Notes under the pieces: generated by a model | Seen by the model: the letters and a program-made list of their open reading frames with translations, nothing else | What the model was told of the DNA's origin: nothing | The model's database searches: none | In this document: positions 12,001 through 22,330 of the stretch, one piece after another | Numbering within the stretch: position 1 is the stretch's first letter | Layout of the letters: each line of letters opens with the position of its first letter | Made by a program: the position numbers and the translations under genes | NCBI GenBank assembly: GCA_964036295.1 | Contig: OZ038468.1 | Coordinates: 726,001-790,000 of the forward strand | Source of the DNA: Plumapathes pennacea | Lineage: Eukaryota > Cnidaria > Anthozoa > Antipatharia > Myriopathidae | DNA length: 64,000 nucleotides | Direction of reading: 5' to 3'

Positions 12001-14014
12001 GTAACCAATTAAACATTTGTCTGCCGCTATTTTCAAAGCGTTTGAGGCTAGGCACAATAACTCAAGCCAAAATCGTTCACTGAAATACGACGTATACATA
12101 TTTTATTTACAGATCCCCTCATTTACCATGTTGAACTATCAAGCTCCAGGTGAGAGGACTGAGAGATACATTAAGACTGCAGAAGTGCATGCCTTCAAGT
12201 GAGGGAATGACAAATTAAGGAAAACTGGTGCTTACAAGAGAACTGCACCCAGAATTAACAGCAAACGAAAATGATTAATCTGACTTACTTTTTTCATTTC
12301 AGAAACGTCTTTACCGCAAATTACTAATTATTGTGCAAGTGACGGACTTCTCTTGCAACCTTTTTATCCTGGGATCCAACTTTATGAATCACCTCACGTT
12401 TTTCAGGTATGTATGGTTGTCGTTTTGTTTGATTTTCGAGCAAACAATTATTGCGCGAAAACAAGAAGAAGAAAAAGCAAAGTTGTCCATAGATGGTGAC
12501 AGTTGGAATTGATCAATGTGTTAGTTATGTTGTGATCGTCAAAGTTGCCAAAGAACAAACGCAAACACAAACTGATGTGCGTCTGCACACAGAGCGCAGA
12601 GAAGTTCTCTTGCTTACCATTATGTAAAACCCTATATATTGACCTACTGTTGCACTTTGCGCGCCCGCGATGTAATCGTTCTGCGGTATCCTTCATGTAA
12701 GTCAATATATAGGGTTTTACATAATGGAAAGCAAGCGAACTCCGCTGTGCGTCTGTGAAAACGCAAGCACATGGAAAAGTATTTTTTTGTTTCCACTGTG
12801 AAATAAGCTGGGCACTAAATGGTCTCTCTTGGAGGTCCATTGAGTGCGAATGAGTGTTGACCAGTGCGTCGCTGACTTAGTTTGTCAAAGTGACTATCTC
12901 TTTCTCTCTCCAGTCTTTGCCGAGCACACAGCCAATCACAGAGGTTGTTAGAAGCACCCCGCCAATCACAGAGGTTGTTAGAAACACCCCGCCAGCCTTC
13001 GGCGCCCCTCCGCCTGGCTTTTCTCCGCAGAACAACCTGCAATCTGCAATGGTACCCTCAGTCATGTATTTTGTTTTGTATTAGCTCTACACATCCAAGT
13101 GCCGCGTACCTTTCTGTCAGTCAATCCGTCGACGGCGCTCTATTCGAGATGTATAAAAGGACAAATTACTCCGCGAAGGGGAATTCCATTTGAACCAAAG
13201 GACGTGTAACTATAGTAGGAATATGGCTATTTTTGGTTTTAATAAGAATTCCTGTCCTTGGTTTGTGTTTGACAGCGAATTCACAACAAAAAGTTGCGTT
13301 AGGAAATTATCAACGTTATGTGCATGTTCGGCTTCACTTAACGGCGGCAAGAAGAGTCGCGCTATAAGCTGCAAACCTTATTGTGAGCCCGCGGTGACGG
13401 TGCGAAGTAACGTGCATGGATACCATTTATTTAGTTGATTTTAATGATGTACATACATTCTCAATGATTTTATCTGTATGATATAATTGAGAAAACACCG
13501 AATATCAACTTTGAAGAATATTACGCAATCCAGTTACTGAAATAATTAAGTTGTGCACGTTGCCGCACTTTTAGTACCTTATTGTCAGTTCAGCGGCAAT
13601 TATTCTAGGATATGCGTGATTCCGTCGTTTTAGACGGATTGTTTGGTTGTGTTGTAAAAGAAGCCGTCGTACAAGTTTGCAAATAAAAAGGTTGCAGATA
13701 CGAGACCACGTGGGCTTGTTCTCTATGTTTTTGGGCACTGAGTGGTCGCTCTTGGAGGTCCATGGAGTGCAAATGTTTTGATGATTGTTTACCAGTGCGT
13801 CATTGACTTAGTTTTCTAAGTGACTATCTCTTTCTCTCTCCAGTCTTTGCCGAGCTCGCAGCCAATCACAGAGGCTGTAAGAATCACCCCGCCAATCACA
13901 GAGACTGTAAGAAACACCCCGCCAGCCTTCGCCGCCCCTCAGCTTGGCTTTCCTCCACAGAACAACCTGCAATCTGCACAGGGGCCCGAAGTCATGTATT
14001 ACTCATTGTTTTAG
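9095..14014 (+). CDS. boll: boule/DAZL-family RNA-binding protein, with two alternative terminal exons
   Basis: DAZ-family proteins bind mRNA and promote translation in germ cells; Boule is the ancestral animal member. Coding exons: 9095-9145, 9311-9402, 10855-10909, 11777-11830, 12113-12149, 12303-12406, then either 12914-13084 or 13844-14014. Phases join without error, giving 187 aa with either end. The single RRM has RNP2 IFVGGI (residues 9-14) and RNP1 KGFGFVTF (47-54), followed by FKEKRLNISEAYRR, the boule counterpart of KDKKLNIGPAIRK. PNRIFVGGI and SKG(F/Y)GFVTF are diagnostic for boule/DAZL. The C-terminus is Pro/Gln-rich. An in-frame ATG at 9029 would add 22 residues; 9095 is chosen because the extension is unlike the family. 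AATAAA signals follow each terminal exon at 13682 and 14571. Confidence 0.92.
10479..10689. mobile_element. TTAA-bounded inverted-repeat element (MITE) in boule intron 2
   Basis: Begins TTAACCATTTCACTCC and ends GTGAAAGGGTTAA, so both ends carry TTAA and near-matching inverted termini. About 210 bp, non-coding. The interior (gtttctcaccagagatatgt, aatcagatgaaagctgattc) recurs at 22960-23160, 41170-41372 and 59108-59293. TTAA target sites are typical of piggyBac-type transposition; the family assignment is inferred. Confidence 0.75.
11000..11050 (+). repeat. Short tandem repeat of cccgagtcaaa
   Basis: Four to five copies of an 11-bp unit (cccgagtcaaa) in boule intron 3. Confidence 0.9.
11110..11475. 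repeat. Dispersed 'gggtactcccatat' repeat, in boule intron 3
   Basis: Bounded by a G-run plus tactcccatat on the left and cacacccccacccaagatta on the right. Inside are repeated 'tctgaaatagggta' phrases. Relatives in the window lie at 23335-23650 (reverse), 29540-29850 (reverse), 53165-53240 (partial) and 62680-63240. No coding potential is seen. Confidence 0.8.
12617..12728. repeat. Hairpin-forming inverted repeat in boule intron 6
   Basis: Left arm ttaccattatgtaaaaccct, then atatattgac. The right arm gtcaatatat, then agggttttacataatgg, is its reverse complement. The loop is about 40 bp. Likely a short non-autonomous element. Confidence 0.8.
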
Positions 14015-14580
14015 CTCTACACACCCTAGTGCAGCGTACCTTTTTGTCAGTCAAACGACGGCGCTCTATCCGAGATGTATAAAAGGACACATTACTCCGC
14101 GAGGGGCAATTCCATTTGAACTAAAGGACGTGTAACTTTAATCGGAACATATCTATTTTTGGTTTTATTAGGAATTCCTGTCCATGGTTTGTGTTTACAA
14201 CAAATAGACGATATCTCCAGGAACTGACAGTTGCGTTAGGTGTTGCGTTAGGTGCGTTGCGTTAGGGACATACGTCATGTGCATGTTCTTCACCAAAGGG
14301 CGGCAAGAAGAGTCGCGCAATGCATGGTAGAAATTTTCGCCGCTATAAGCTGCAAACCTTGTTGTGAGCCCGTGGTATCGGTGCGAAGAAACGTGCATGA
14401 ATACCACTTATTTAGTTGATTTTAATAATGTACATACATTCTCAATGATATTATCTGTATGATATAATTGTGAAAACATCGAATATCGACTCTGAAGAAT
14501 ATGTGTGATGCCGTCGTGTTAGATGGATTGTTTGGTTGTGTTGTAAAAGAAGCCGTCGTACAAGTTGGCAAATAAACGTT
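12812..14580 (+). repeat. Tandem duplication of the boule terminal exon and flanks
   Basis: Copy 1 is about 12812-13690 and copy 2 about 13733-14580, in direct orientation. Each copy includes the intron end (ctcttggaggtcca, tgactatctctttctctctc), the whole 171-bp coding exon, the 3' sequence (gtgccgcgtacctttctgtc / gtgcagcgtacctttttgtc) and an AATAAA. Both exons stay open with equal length, although many codons differ. Confidence 0.93.
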
Positions 14581-14768
14581 TTTCGCGCTTAAACAGACGT
14601 CCTCGCCCCAGGCTCTACTAATCACGCTCGTCGTCTTCCAAGCCGTCGTCGTGCGTGGTCCTTATTGACTCGTGTCCACGCGGTTTGGTACATGTTATTT
14701 GTAATTTATCAGTAAGTTTTTGTGGTCTGCTTCAGGCGGCTCCCCGGGAAAGGAGAGGGGAGGGGGTC

Positions 14769-15273
14769 GGTTGTGCCTAAATCGTACCAATGGGAAGATT
14801 TAAGATAGTCTGGTTATTTCCCGCTGTCCTTCCCGCTGGTACGATCGAACTCAATCATTTTCCACAAACACATTTTCCACAGTTTAGTTCGCTTCAGTTG
14901 TCTAAATCACCATCAAAGGAAGAGATGCCACTTGAATTTATTGAAGATACGCTTACTCTTCACTTAAAATAATCCTCGACTAAAATAGTCGAGTTATTTC
15001 ACTGTCCTTCCCGTTGGTACGACACGATTTTTTAGTTCGCCACGAGGTTCAATATGTATTATAGTCGTCTAAACTATGATGAAAGGAAGCCATGTTATTT
15101 CACTTAACTCAATAAGGCTTTTTTATTTCACTATCGTTTGATGAAATACACAGAAGACAGCCATCTTGGATTTACCGACATCATCCGATTCTCGGTCGTG
15201 AGGCAATCGGGTCTAAACTCGTTTTCAGTCTTGCGCGGCTGTCCTTCCCGTTGGTACGATTTAGGCACAACCG
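14769..15273. mobile_element. Inverted-repeat element (MITE-like), about 505 bp
   Basis: Left end ggttgtgcctaaatcgtacc (14769) and right end ggtacgatttaggcacaacc (ending 15273) are exact reverse complements, with ctgtccttcccg motifs repeated inside. There is no transposase frame; 14790-14972 is a chance short frame. A related segment lies at 8090-8250. Confidence 0.8.
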
Positions 15274-15284
15274 AGGGGGTCGGG

Positions 15285-15362
15285 GTCCTAGTGCGAACGC
15301 GAGGAGGGGGAATGGGAATAACCCCTCCTTATCCCCATTCCTCTCCTCGCGTTCACACTCGG
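15285..15362. repeat. Imperfect palindrome
   Basis: gtgcgaacgcgaggaggggg (15290) is followed by its near reverse complement ctcctcgcgttcacac ending about 15358, with a short loop. Confidence 0.7.
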
Positions 15363-15573
15363 ACCAGACCCCCTCCCCTCTCCTTCCCTGGAGAACCGCT
15401 ACGCAGGCTCAGACTGAGAAAAAGTTTTGATAATTGAAATAGAGTCAGACAGGGACAAACAGACAAACGCGCAGAAAAAAGAAACAGGAACAGAGAAAGA
15501 TCAACAGCTGCAGAGACGAAAGTCCACAGAGCCCGGGGCACAAGACAAAGAGAGAGAACCGACAAAAACCGCT

Positions 15574-15737
15574 CATAACCCATTCACTCCTGAGCTCATT
15601 ATCTCAATCATGTAAGAAAACTCGCAAGTGTTGCAGGTTTAAATCAGCATTCATCTCGGCGAGCTATCAGTGTTGTTCTGCTCGTATTACTGACTGTGCA
15701 GTGTAAATCTAGCGTCTCAAGAGTGAAAGGGTTGAAA
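15574..15737. repeat. Element with 'aacccattcactcctgag' / 'gagtgaaagggttg' ends
   Basis: Termini are near inverted copies like those of the TTAA element at 10479, but the interior differs. Likely a related or decayed family member. Confidence 0.5.
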
Positions 15738-16380
15738 AGTGACACAATAAAAATAAGACAGTGGCTTCAAAACACTTTAATGTTGCAATCCACGCTTGCT
15801 TTTCATCGACTAGCACTTGTGAATTACCATAGTTACTTAATTGGTGATATATGAACAAAACTAAAGAGGACCGATCATGAGTACGAAAGTATAATTTTTT
15901 GTCTTTGTGCTGATGAAACGAAACTGAATCAATATTCCACGACGCGAGCGCTTCTCAAATCTTGCTTAAATTCTGGTCTCTCTATCTATTCACGTCATCT
16001 GGTTTGTTTTGGACGCCTAAAGTATATAATGCGAGACTATAAACTATTGTAGACACAAAGTCCTGGTCTTGTTTTCTTTGTTTGAATTGTCTGCCTGTGC
16101 CCCTCTCCTACGGATAGTGAATTACAATAAAAAAAATCAAGCAAACGAGCAAGAGAGCAACTGTGTACTGTCATTTCCAAGTAGATCATTACTCTCCCGC
16201 ATATCAAACTAACAAACATTACAAAGACAAAGCCCTAGTTACTTTCTTTCTTATAAAAGGCTTCCCAACATCAACTTCAGCCCGTGTCCGTCTTATTCTT
16301 TGTCTGTCTGTCTGTCTTTCACTAAACAAGCGCCACTCGCATTCGGGTCTGTGTGGGGACGACATCACATTTCGCTCTTT
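15738..16380. other. Intergenic, nothing recognised
   Basis: AT-rich sequence without a credible coding exon on either strand. It has a short (TGTC)n run near 16300. Confidence 0.3.
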
Positions 16381-16964
16381 GAAGTAACTATCAGTTGTAC
16401 TCACCCTTTGTAAGAAGGCGCGGCTCTGAATGACGTCATATGACAGATGGACGAACGAACGAGGCCTGTGACGAATTGAAGAGTATTACTGCGCTGGACG
16501 GCAGGTTGGGGCTGCGACGGCGAACTATACACCATGGGGGCTGCGACCAGCGGTAATATGGCATTCGAAGAACATGATACGAGGCTGTGACGAAAACTAG
16601 AATATGAGGCTGTGACAAACTTGGTTGGGGCTGTGACGAACTCACATAATGGTGCTACGATTAACTGCAGAATGAAGGTCTGGAACGGGCTCTGCATGAA
16701 AAACAAACACAATAATAACAACGATTGCATTAAGCAGTCCTGCGATGTTAGAAACTAGAGGCTTAGAGGCAGGCAGACACACATGGAGACAGACGAGGCA
16801 GGAACAGAGCGAGTCCGACAGACAATGACCAAGTGTCCGACAGACAGAAAGAACTTACGTTTTCGTGAAGGCATCGTTGTCATATGATGATATACTGACG
16901 AACAGGGCTGAAACGTTCTGAACTGATTGGGGCTTTGGAATGGGCTCTGCGTGGAAAACAAACA

Positions 16965-16995
16965 GAACAACAACAACAACAACAACAACAACAAC
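16965..16995. repeat. (AAC)n microsatellite
   Basis: Run of aac trinucleotides. A shorter run lies at 17250-17278. Confidence 0.95.
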
Positions 16996-17332
16996 TTCAA
17001 TGATGTAGTTCTGTGATATTAAGAAAGAAGCTAGAGGTAGACAGAGACAGACTGACTGACTGACTGACTGACTGACTAAAACAAAGTGACAGAGAGTTTG
17101 AGAGGCAGACACAAACAGCCCGCTTACGTTTCATGAAGGCATCTGCATCAGATCAGATGATGGAATGGGGCTGTGGCAAACTGCTGAATAGGGCTATGAC
17201 GATCTGTAGCCTGGTGCTGTAACAAAGTGCTGAACGAGACTTTGGAATGGAAAACAACAACAACAACAACAACAACAAGTTGCATAACGTAAGGAATAAC
17301 GTAGGTATGCAAACCCCACAAGACAGTCAGAA

Positions 17333-17440
17333 AGAGACAGAGACAGAGACAGAGACAGAGACAGAGACAGAGACAGAGACAGAGTCAGAGACAGAGACAG
17401 AGACAGAGACAGAGTCAGAGACAGAGACAGAGACAGAGTC
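17333..17440. repeat. (GACAGA)n microsatellite
   Basis: About 17 copies of a hexamer with occasional gagtca variants. The TETETE and SLSLSL reading frames through it are artefacts. Confidence 0.95.
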
Positions 17441-18713
17441 AAAGACATGGACACAGACAAGACACAGAGTATCCGACAGGCAGATGAAATAAGAGCTTAC
17501 GTTCTCATGAAGGCTGAAAGGACATCAGGACATCGGATGATGGCTCGACAAACAGAAGAATGGGGCTGTGGCAAACTGCGGATGAAAACTGCGGATCGGA
17601 ACTGCGGTCGCAGCTGTGACGCCGATGTGGCTGCGACTGACTGCTGAAAGAGCTTATAACAACCACAAAAATAATTGCAATAACGCTAGGAATCATGCAA
17701 ATACAAAGACAAACACTGTATAACATTTGGAAATACAGACACACAGACACAAACACAAACAGAGTGGACAGAGACAGACAACCACAGACAAAGAGTATCA
17801 GACAGACATCTTACGTGAAAGCATTTGCACGACATCAGATGATGGATCAACGAACAGTAGAATGGAACTGCGACGGACTGCATAATGGAGTTGTGGAATG
17901 GGGCTCTGCAGAGAAACAAACATAACAACAACATAGGCAACACGATGAGATCTGTTTGCCGGCAGTTCTGCAGCATTGAGAGCGTGTGCACGTGGGTGTG
18001 GTGGTGATAAACAGACAACGAGTGAGACAGACAAATAGCTTACGGTTTGGGTACTAGCAAGGCTACCTCGCGATTCTCCCAGGGCTCGCGTTCTTGGTTT
18101 CCCAACACTGCGTCAGTCTGCGGGATCTGCACACGGTAGTCGATGTCTTGCGGGCTCCCGGCGTGGTCGCTGAGTTAATCTGAAGAAATTTAACTTGAAA
18201 GATAAACATTTAAGGAAACTCGCTTATGTAACACTAATTAAGGAAAATGGGTAAAATTGCCGATGAATGTAAAAGGATACCAAAAGGATATATGCAGGCT
18301 GTTGTGGTTCACCATCATTGTCTCGAGCCCACGTTGAAATCTGGAGAAGTAAGAGAAAACAAACAAACAAACAAACAAACACAATTTACAAAGTTAAGAC
18401 AGTATATGCGTACTTCAAAACGATAATGCAGAAAAGCAAAACTAACTAAAAATACGTTCCTTTTATGGAGTCCTGGACGTCAAGGCGCAGCAAAGGAGGC
18501 ATGGCACGACCAAATGATTCAGCAAAGGACCAAAAAAAGAAGTCCAAAAAGATAAACTTGGAAGGCAAAAGATGACGGTGAATTCCAAAGAAGAGTGATG
18601 ACCAAAGAAGGAGTCTTGCAAAAAGTCTTGCAAAAAAAGGAAACGCTGAAGGCGGATAAGGGCGGTCGTTGTCCAAAAAGGCAAAAATGTGCCAATGCAA
18701 GACGCAAAGACAT

Positions 18714-19262
18714 TCGATGTTTAAAGGGCAAAAAGGTGCCAACACGAAACGCAAAGACGCTCGATGTTCAAAAGGCAAAAAGGTGCCAACACGAAACGCA
18801 AAGACAGTCGATGTTCAAAAGGCAAAAAGGTGCCAACACGAAACGCAAAGACAGTCGATGTTCAAAAGGCAAAAAGGTGCCAACACGAAACGCAAAGATG
18901 CTCGATGTTCAAAAGGCAAAAAGGTGCCAACACGAAACGCAAAGATGCTCGATGTTCAAAAGGCAAAAAGGTGCCAACACGAAACGCAAAGATGCTCGAT
19001 GTTCAAAAGGCAAAAAGGTGCCAACACGAAACGCAAAGACAGTCGATGTTCAAAAGGCAAAAAGGTGCCAACACGAAACGCAAAGATGCTCGATGTTCAA
19101 AAGGCAAAAAGGTGCCAACACGAAACGCAAAGATGCTCGATGTTCAAAAGGCAAAAAGGTGCCAACACGAAACGCAAAGATGCTCGATGTTCAAAAGGCA
19201 AAAAGGTGCCAACACGAAACACAAAGACAGTCGATGTTCAAAAGGCAAAAAGGTGCCAAACG
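18714..19262 (+). repeat. 47-bp minisatellite, about 11-12 copies
   Basis: Unit gatgttcaaaaggcaaaaag, then gtgccaacacgaaacgcaaag, then atgctc or acagtc: 47 bp. Copies are nearly identical with two alternating variants at the unit end. Because 47 is not a multiple of 3, each plus-strand frame passes through all three phases every 141 bp. All three frames are open for about 590-670 bp, giving the same Lys/Arg/Gln-rich 47-residue pattern in three registers. Degenerate upstream units begin near 18600. Protein coding is not demonstrated. Confidence 0.92.
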
Positions 19263-19799
19263 CTGAATGGTTTCTCAAAAAGCTGCTGAAGGACGTAAAC
19301 GACGAGCGTTGCTCCAAAAGGCAAAACGTGAAGGCAAATGAAATATGAAGACGAATCCAAAAACGATTGCAAAAATCGCCTAAATGTATACTATCATAGA
19401 CCCCAGGGAACCCAGTTACTGCTTCGATCAGACACATACATAAAGAATGTTTAATGTTATTAATCCGAATGCAAACGCCTACACAATTATGCAACGGAAT
19501 TAAATATTATACAACCTTTCAGAAGACAATCGCCTAAAGTATGGTCACAATCGTATACATAAACCACACATGCCATTGTATGCCTTTGTTCCAAAGACAC
19601 GCGTTCTCGGACCACTGTTATCCGACGACGAGGTGACGACGACGAGGTGATGACGACGAGGTGAAGAGACGACGAGAATAAATATCAGAGACCAAAGAAA
19701 CCACCCCAAGGGAAAACGAAGAAAAAAGGGGAAAAACCTACCCCTACTCCTAAAATACAAAGAAAATATACATACCACCATCCCGCTGCGCTGTCCTGA

Positions 19800-21100
19800 A
19801 CCAAGTTGTGGAAGAGTTTTCCTCAGGCCTTATACTAGATTATACTAGATATAGACACCCCTACATCCGCCCACTCCTTCTCTTCAGGTCCGAATCTTTG
19901 ATAAACTTGTAGTTCCTCCGACGCACGATTGTAGTTTCCGAACCGCGACCGACTCACGGAAAAGGGCTTGGAACCCGGTCAGTCGGACACCGTCACAAAA
20001 ACATAAAACTATACCTCGAGAACTTAAACTTCACTTCCTCCGCGTACCGAGAAAAAACGACGCTTATTTTTGAAGTGACGAGTCAGACTGACTAGAAGAA
20101 AAACTCTATTACCTTCTTCACTGATGAGTGGGCTCGAAGTGCGCGTCGACCAGGTTGTGGAAGAGTTTTTCCCAAGCCCTTAGTCAATACCCTTTCCCCC
20201 CCTCTGGCACGTTTGTTCAGCCGTATTCGCGATGCCCGAATTGCCGCCGCGAAGACTCGTGAAGACTCGTAAGGACTCGTGGAAACTCGTGAAGACTCGT
20301 GGTAACTCGTCAAGACTCGGGAATATTCGTAAAGACTCGTGTTCACCGACTGCCTAGCTAGATTATCTTAACTAACCTATAGGGCCTGGAACCTGACCGG
20401 TTGGACATCGTCATGCGAACAAAATTAATTACCAACGGTTTTTTGTTTTGTGTTTTTTTTGGTGACGAGTCAAACAGGCCAGAAGAAAAACTCTATTACC
20501 TTCTTCACTGACGTGGGACAATCCCAGAGTTGACCAAGTTGTGCGAGAGTTTTTCCCAGTCCCTTACTAAGGCCCTGCCCGCACGAACGCCCCCAAGTTG
20601 GAGTGTTACCCGAATGTCAGCCACCAACCCCAGTCAAATGGCCCTTCTTCAGTCATATTCTGTGAACGCTAACACAAAAGTACCTTTGATTCTTCCTGTT
20701 AACGAGGACAGATTAACTGACTAAGAACGGCCGACCAAAGCGGTCACTTTACCCCGGATCAACACCCAACACGGGCTCGTGTCCACAGGGTCTCGCACCC
20801 ATCCCTTAATTCTGCCTCCCCCGTTCTTCTGTCCTAGCTACAGCTAGCCGGATCCATGATGCACGTGTTCCCATCGCGACCGCGTGATGCACTCGGAGTT
20901 TCCGCCTAACTTAGGTTATACTATAAGGCCTGAAATCTGGCCAGTTGGACATCATCACAAAAAATGAAAATATACCTCAAGGACGAAGTGTGTACCGCCG
21001 TGTATTACTTTTTTTTTTGAAAGTGACGAGTCAAACTGACCAGAAGAAAGAAAACTCTTATTACCGTACACTGAAGACACGGCGCGACCATGATGCAAGG
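19800..21100 (-). repeat. Three or four diverged units of about 400 bp with exon-like minus-strand segments
   Basis: The motif ttgtggaagagtttttcccaa recurs at about 19805, 20154 and 20538. The motif gtgacgagtcaaactgacca recurs at about 20077, 20461 and 21023. The 'gttggacatcgtca' phrase recurs at about 19973, 20401 and 20943. On the minus strand these give segments ending in a donor (AAG|GTAATAG twice): KGLGKTLPQPGRRALRAHSS, then VKK; KGLGKTLAQLGQLWDCPTS, then VKK; and GLRKTLPQLGSGQRSGMV. A related donor follows SAKHQDKDKNPLHHGRAVSS at 21080-21137. Possible exon duplication in an unidentified minus-strand gene; phases cannot all be reconciled. Confidence 0.45.
20251..20345. repeat. 10-bp tandem repeat (gaagactcgt)
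   Basis: About nine diverged copies of gaagactcgt in direct tandem. Confidence 0.9.
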
Positions 21101-21643
21101 GATTTTTGTCCTTGTCCTGGTGCTTGGCAGACATCAAAGTTTAGACAGGCCGAGTGGCTGGGTGACTGGTTGTGTGGCTGGATGATTGGCGGAGTTGCTG
21201 GCTGTACGGTTTTCGTTTCACGGCATGTTTACGGAAAATGCTGGCGACGAAAAATGAATAAAAGAAAGTGTTATATAAGCATTTCCTGGGTCTTCTGGGT
21301 GAACATAAAAGGAAAAGACGCGACAAAGACAAAGATGGAAAGCCGAAACAAACAAAGGAAAGACCAAAGAGGTGAATATCAAAGCGAACGACAAAAAACG
21401 AAGTACAGAAGACGACAAAAAATAAGATGAAGACAGACAAAAGCGGAAAAAAATTACTGCTATATACGAAAACAAGACACGCGCAAGAGAAAGATGAGAA
21501 ACCAGAAGCAACAAGACGACGAGGCGGAGAAGATGAAACAAAGAAATTTTTAAAGCCGTGACGAAGGAGGAAGTGAAAATAAAAGAAAGAAAATAGTTAA
21601 GAAATGAGAAGAAGAATAAATATTGCTCTGATGCGACACTCAC

Positions 21644-21939
21644 CTCACTTCTTAAAGAAAGCCTTGGCCAGCTTAGTTTTGGGCGAATAATTCTGAGATT
21701 CCGTTCTGCACCGATGGACATGTGGCAAGCTAAATAAAAGAATTAAAAAATACAAATATTTAAACAAAAATGCAACCAAATGGTCAATAAAAATGTTACA
21801 AAGCTGGGGGACCAAAACTATAAGCGAACAAAATATAAATTACCCGTTTCTCAAAGCACACATTTACTGAAAATTCAGCGAACCTTCGACTTGTAAAAGA
21901 AAAAACTTTCGGTCCACGTGGCGACTCCGAAGGTAGCTA

Positions 21940-21972
<33 letters not shown>

Positions 21973-22330
21973 CTAGAGCCTGCAAGCTCGTCGAGAAACA
22001 GTTCCCGCAGTTAAATTTATCTTCCGCTAATTCACATTTTGAACAGGGAAATTTAAACACAGAAAAGAGAACTTCAAATAAAAACTGGATAAACTTACCT
22101 GGTCCTTGGAATTTGGTTGTTGTCTTCTCCAAAATATTCCGCGCCAAGTTTAAATCGCCCGCGCGCTGTGCAGAAAGGCTGTGTTATCGCAGCTCCTGCT
22201 GCTGAAACTTGACTGAAGCGAACACACGTTGAAAAGTTGCGTCCTTCGTCTTCGTTGCCTTTCTTCGCTCGTCTTCTCTCAGCAGCAACTGCTCACAGTG
22301 AGTGACTTGGAGGTTCTGGTGACCCATGTG
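21644..22330 (-). CDS. Putative 5' exons of an unidentified minus-strand gene
   Basis: A minus-strand segment ending at the donor CCAG|GTAAGTTT near 22100 has no ATG and could be a 5' UTR exon. It would splice to 21644-about 21731 (acceptor TTTTATTTAG). That exon holds ATG at 21721 and 26 codons, beginning MSIGAERNLRIIRPKLSW, before GTGAGT. Downstream candidates are the exon-like repeats at 19.8-21.1 kb. There is no similarity I can name. The splice signals are good, but no full reading frame could be assembled. Confidence 0.25.
21943..21972. repeat. Poly-A run
   Basis: About 29 consecutive A residues. Confidence 0.95.

Larger units (their letters stand above)
16380..18185 (-). repeat. Cluster of diverged repeats resembling exons with minus-strand splice sites
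   Basis: Five or six related units of about 300-400 bp. On the minus strand each has a pyrimidine/TTG-rich tract ending in CAG|AGCCC(A/G)TTCC, an exon-like body, and a donor: GGTGAGT in the leftmost unit, CGTAAG in most others. Bodies are about 16402-16690, 16859-16947, 17126-17245, 17507-17655, 17814-17905 and 18045-18175. Some bodies are open in one frame: 18045-18175 gives DYRVQIPQTDAVLGNQEREP, and 17507-17655 is open. The body at 17126-17245 has stops in every frame. The gaps are filled by (AAC)n and (GACAGA)n microsatellites. It could be a decaying gene with duplicated exons, a spliced non-coding transcript, or only a tandem repeat. I do not recognise a product. Confidence 0.45.

Noticed and set aside
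14790-14972. 60-codon frame in the inverted-repeat element
   Set aside because: Lies wholly inside a non-autonomous element; its relative at 8090-8250 is broken by stops.
17194-17492. TETETE and SLSLSL frames
   Set aside because: Translations of the GACAGA microsatellite.
18714-19262. CRISPR-like array
   Set aside because: Units are contiguous 47-bp copies without unique spacers, in an animal genome. It is a minisatellite.
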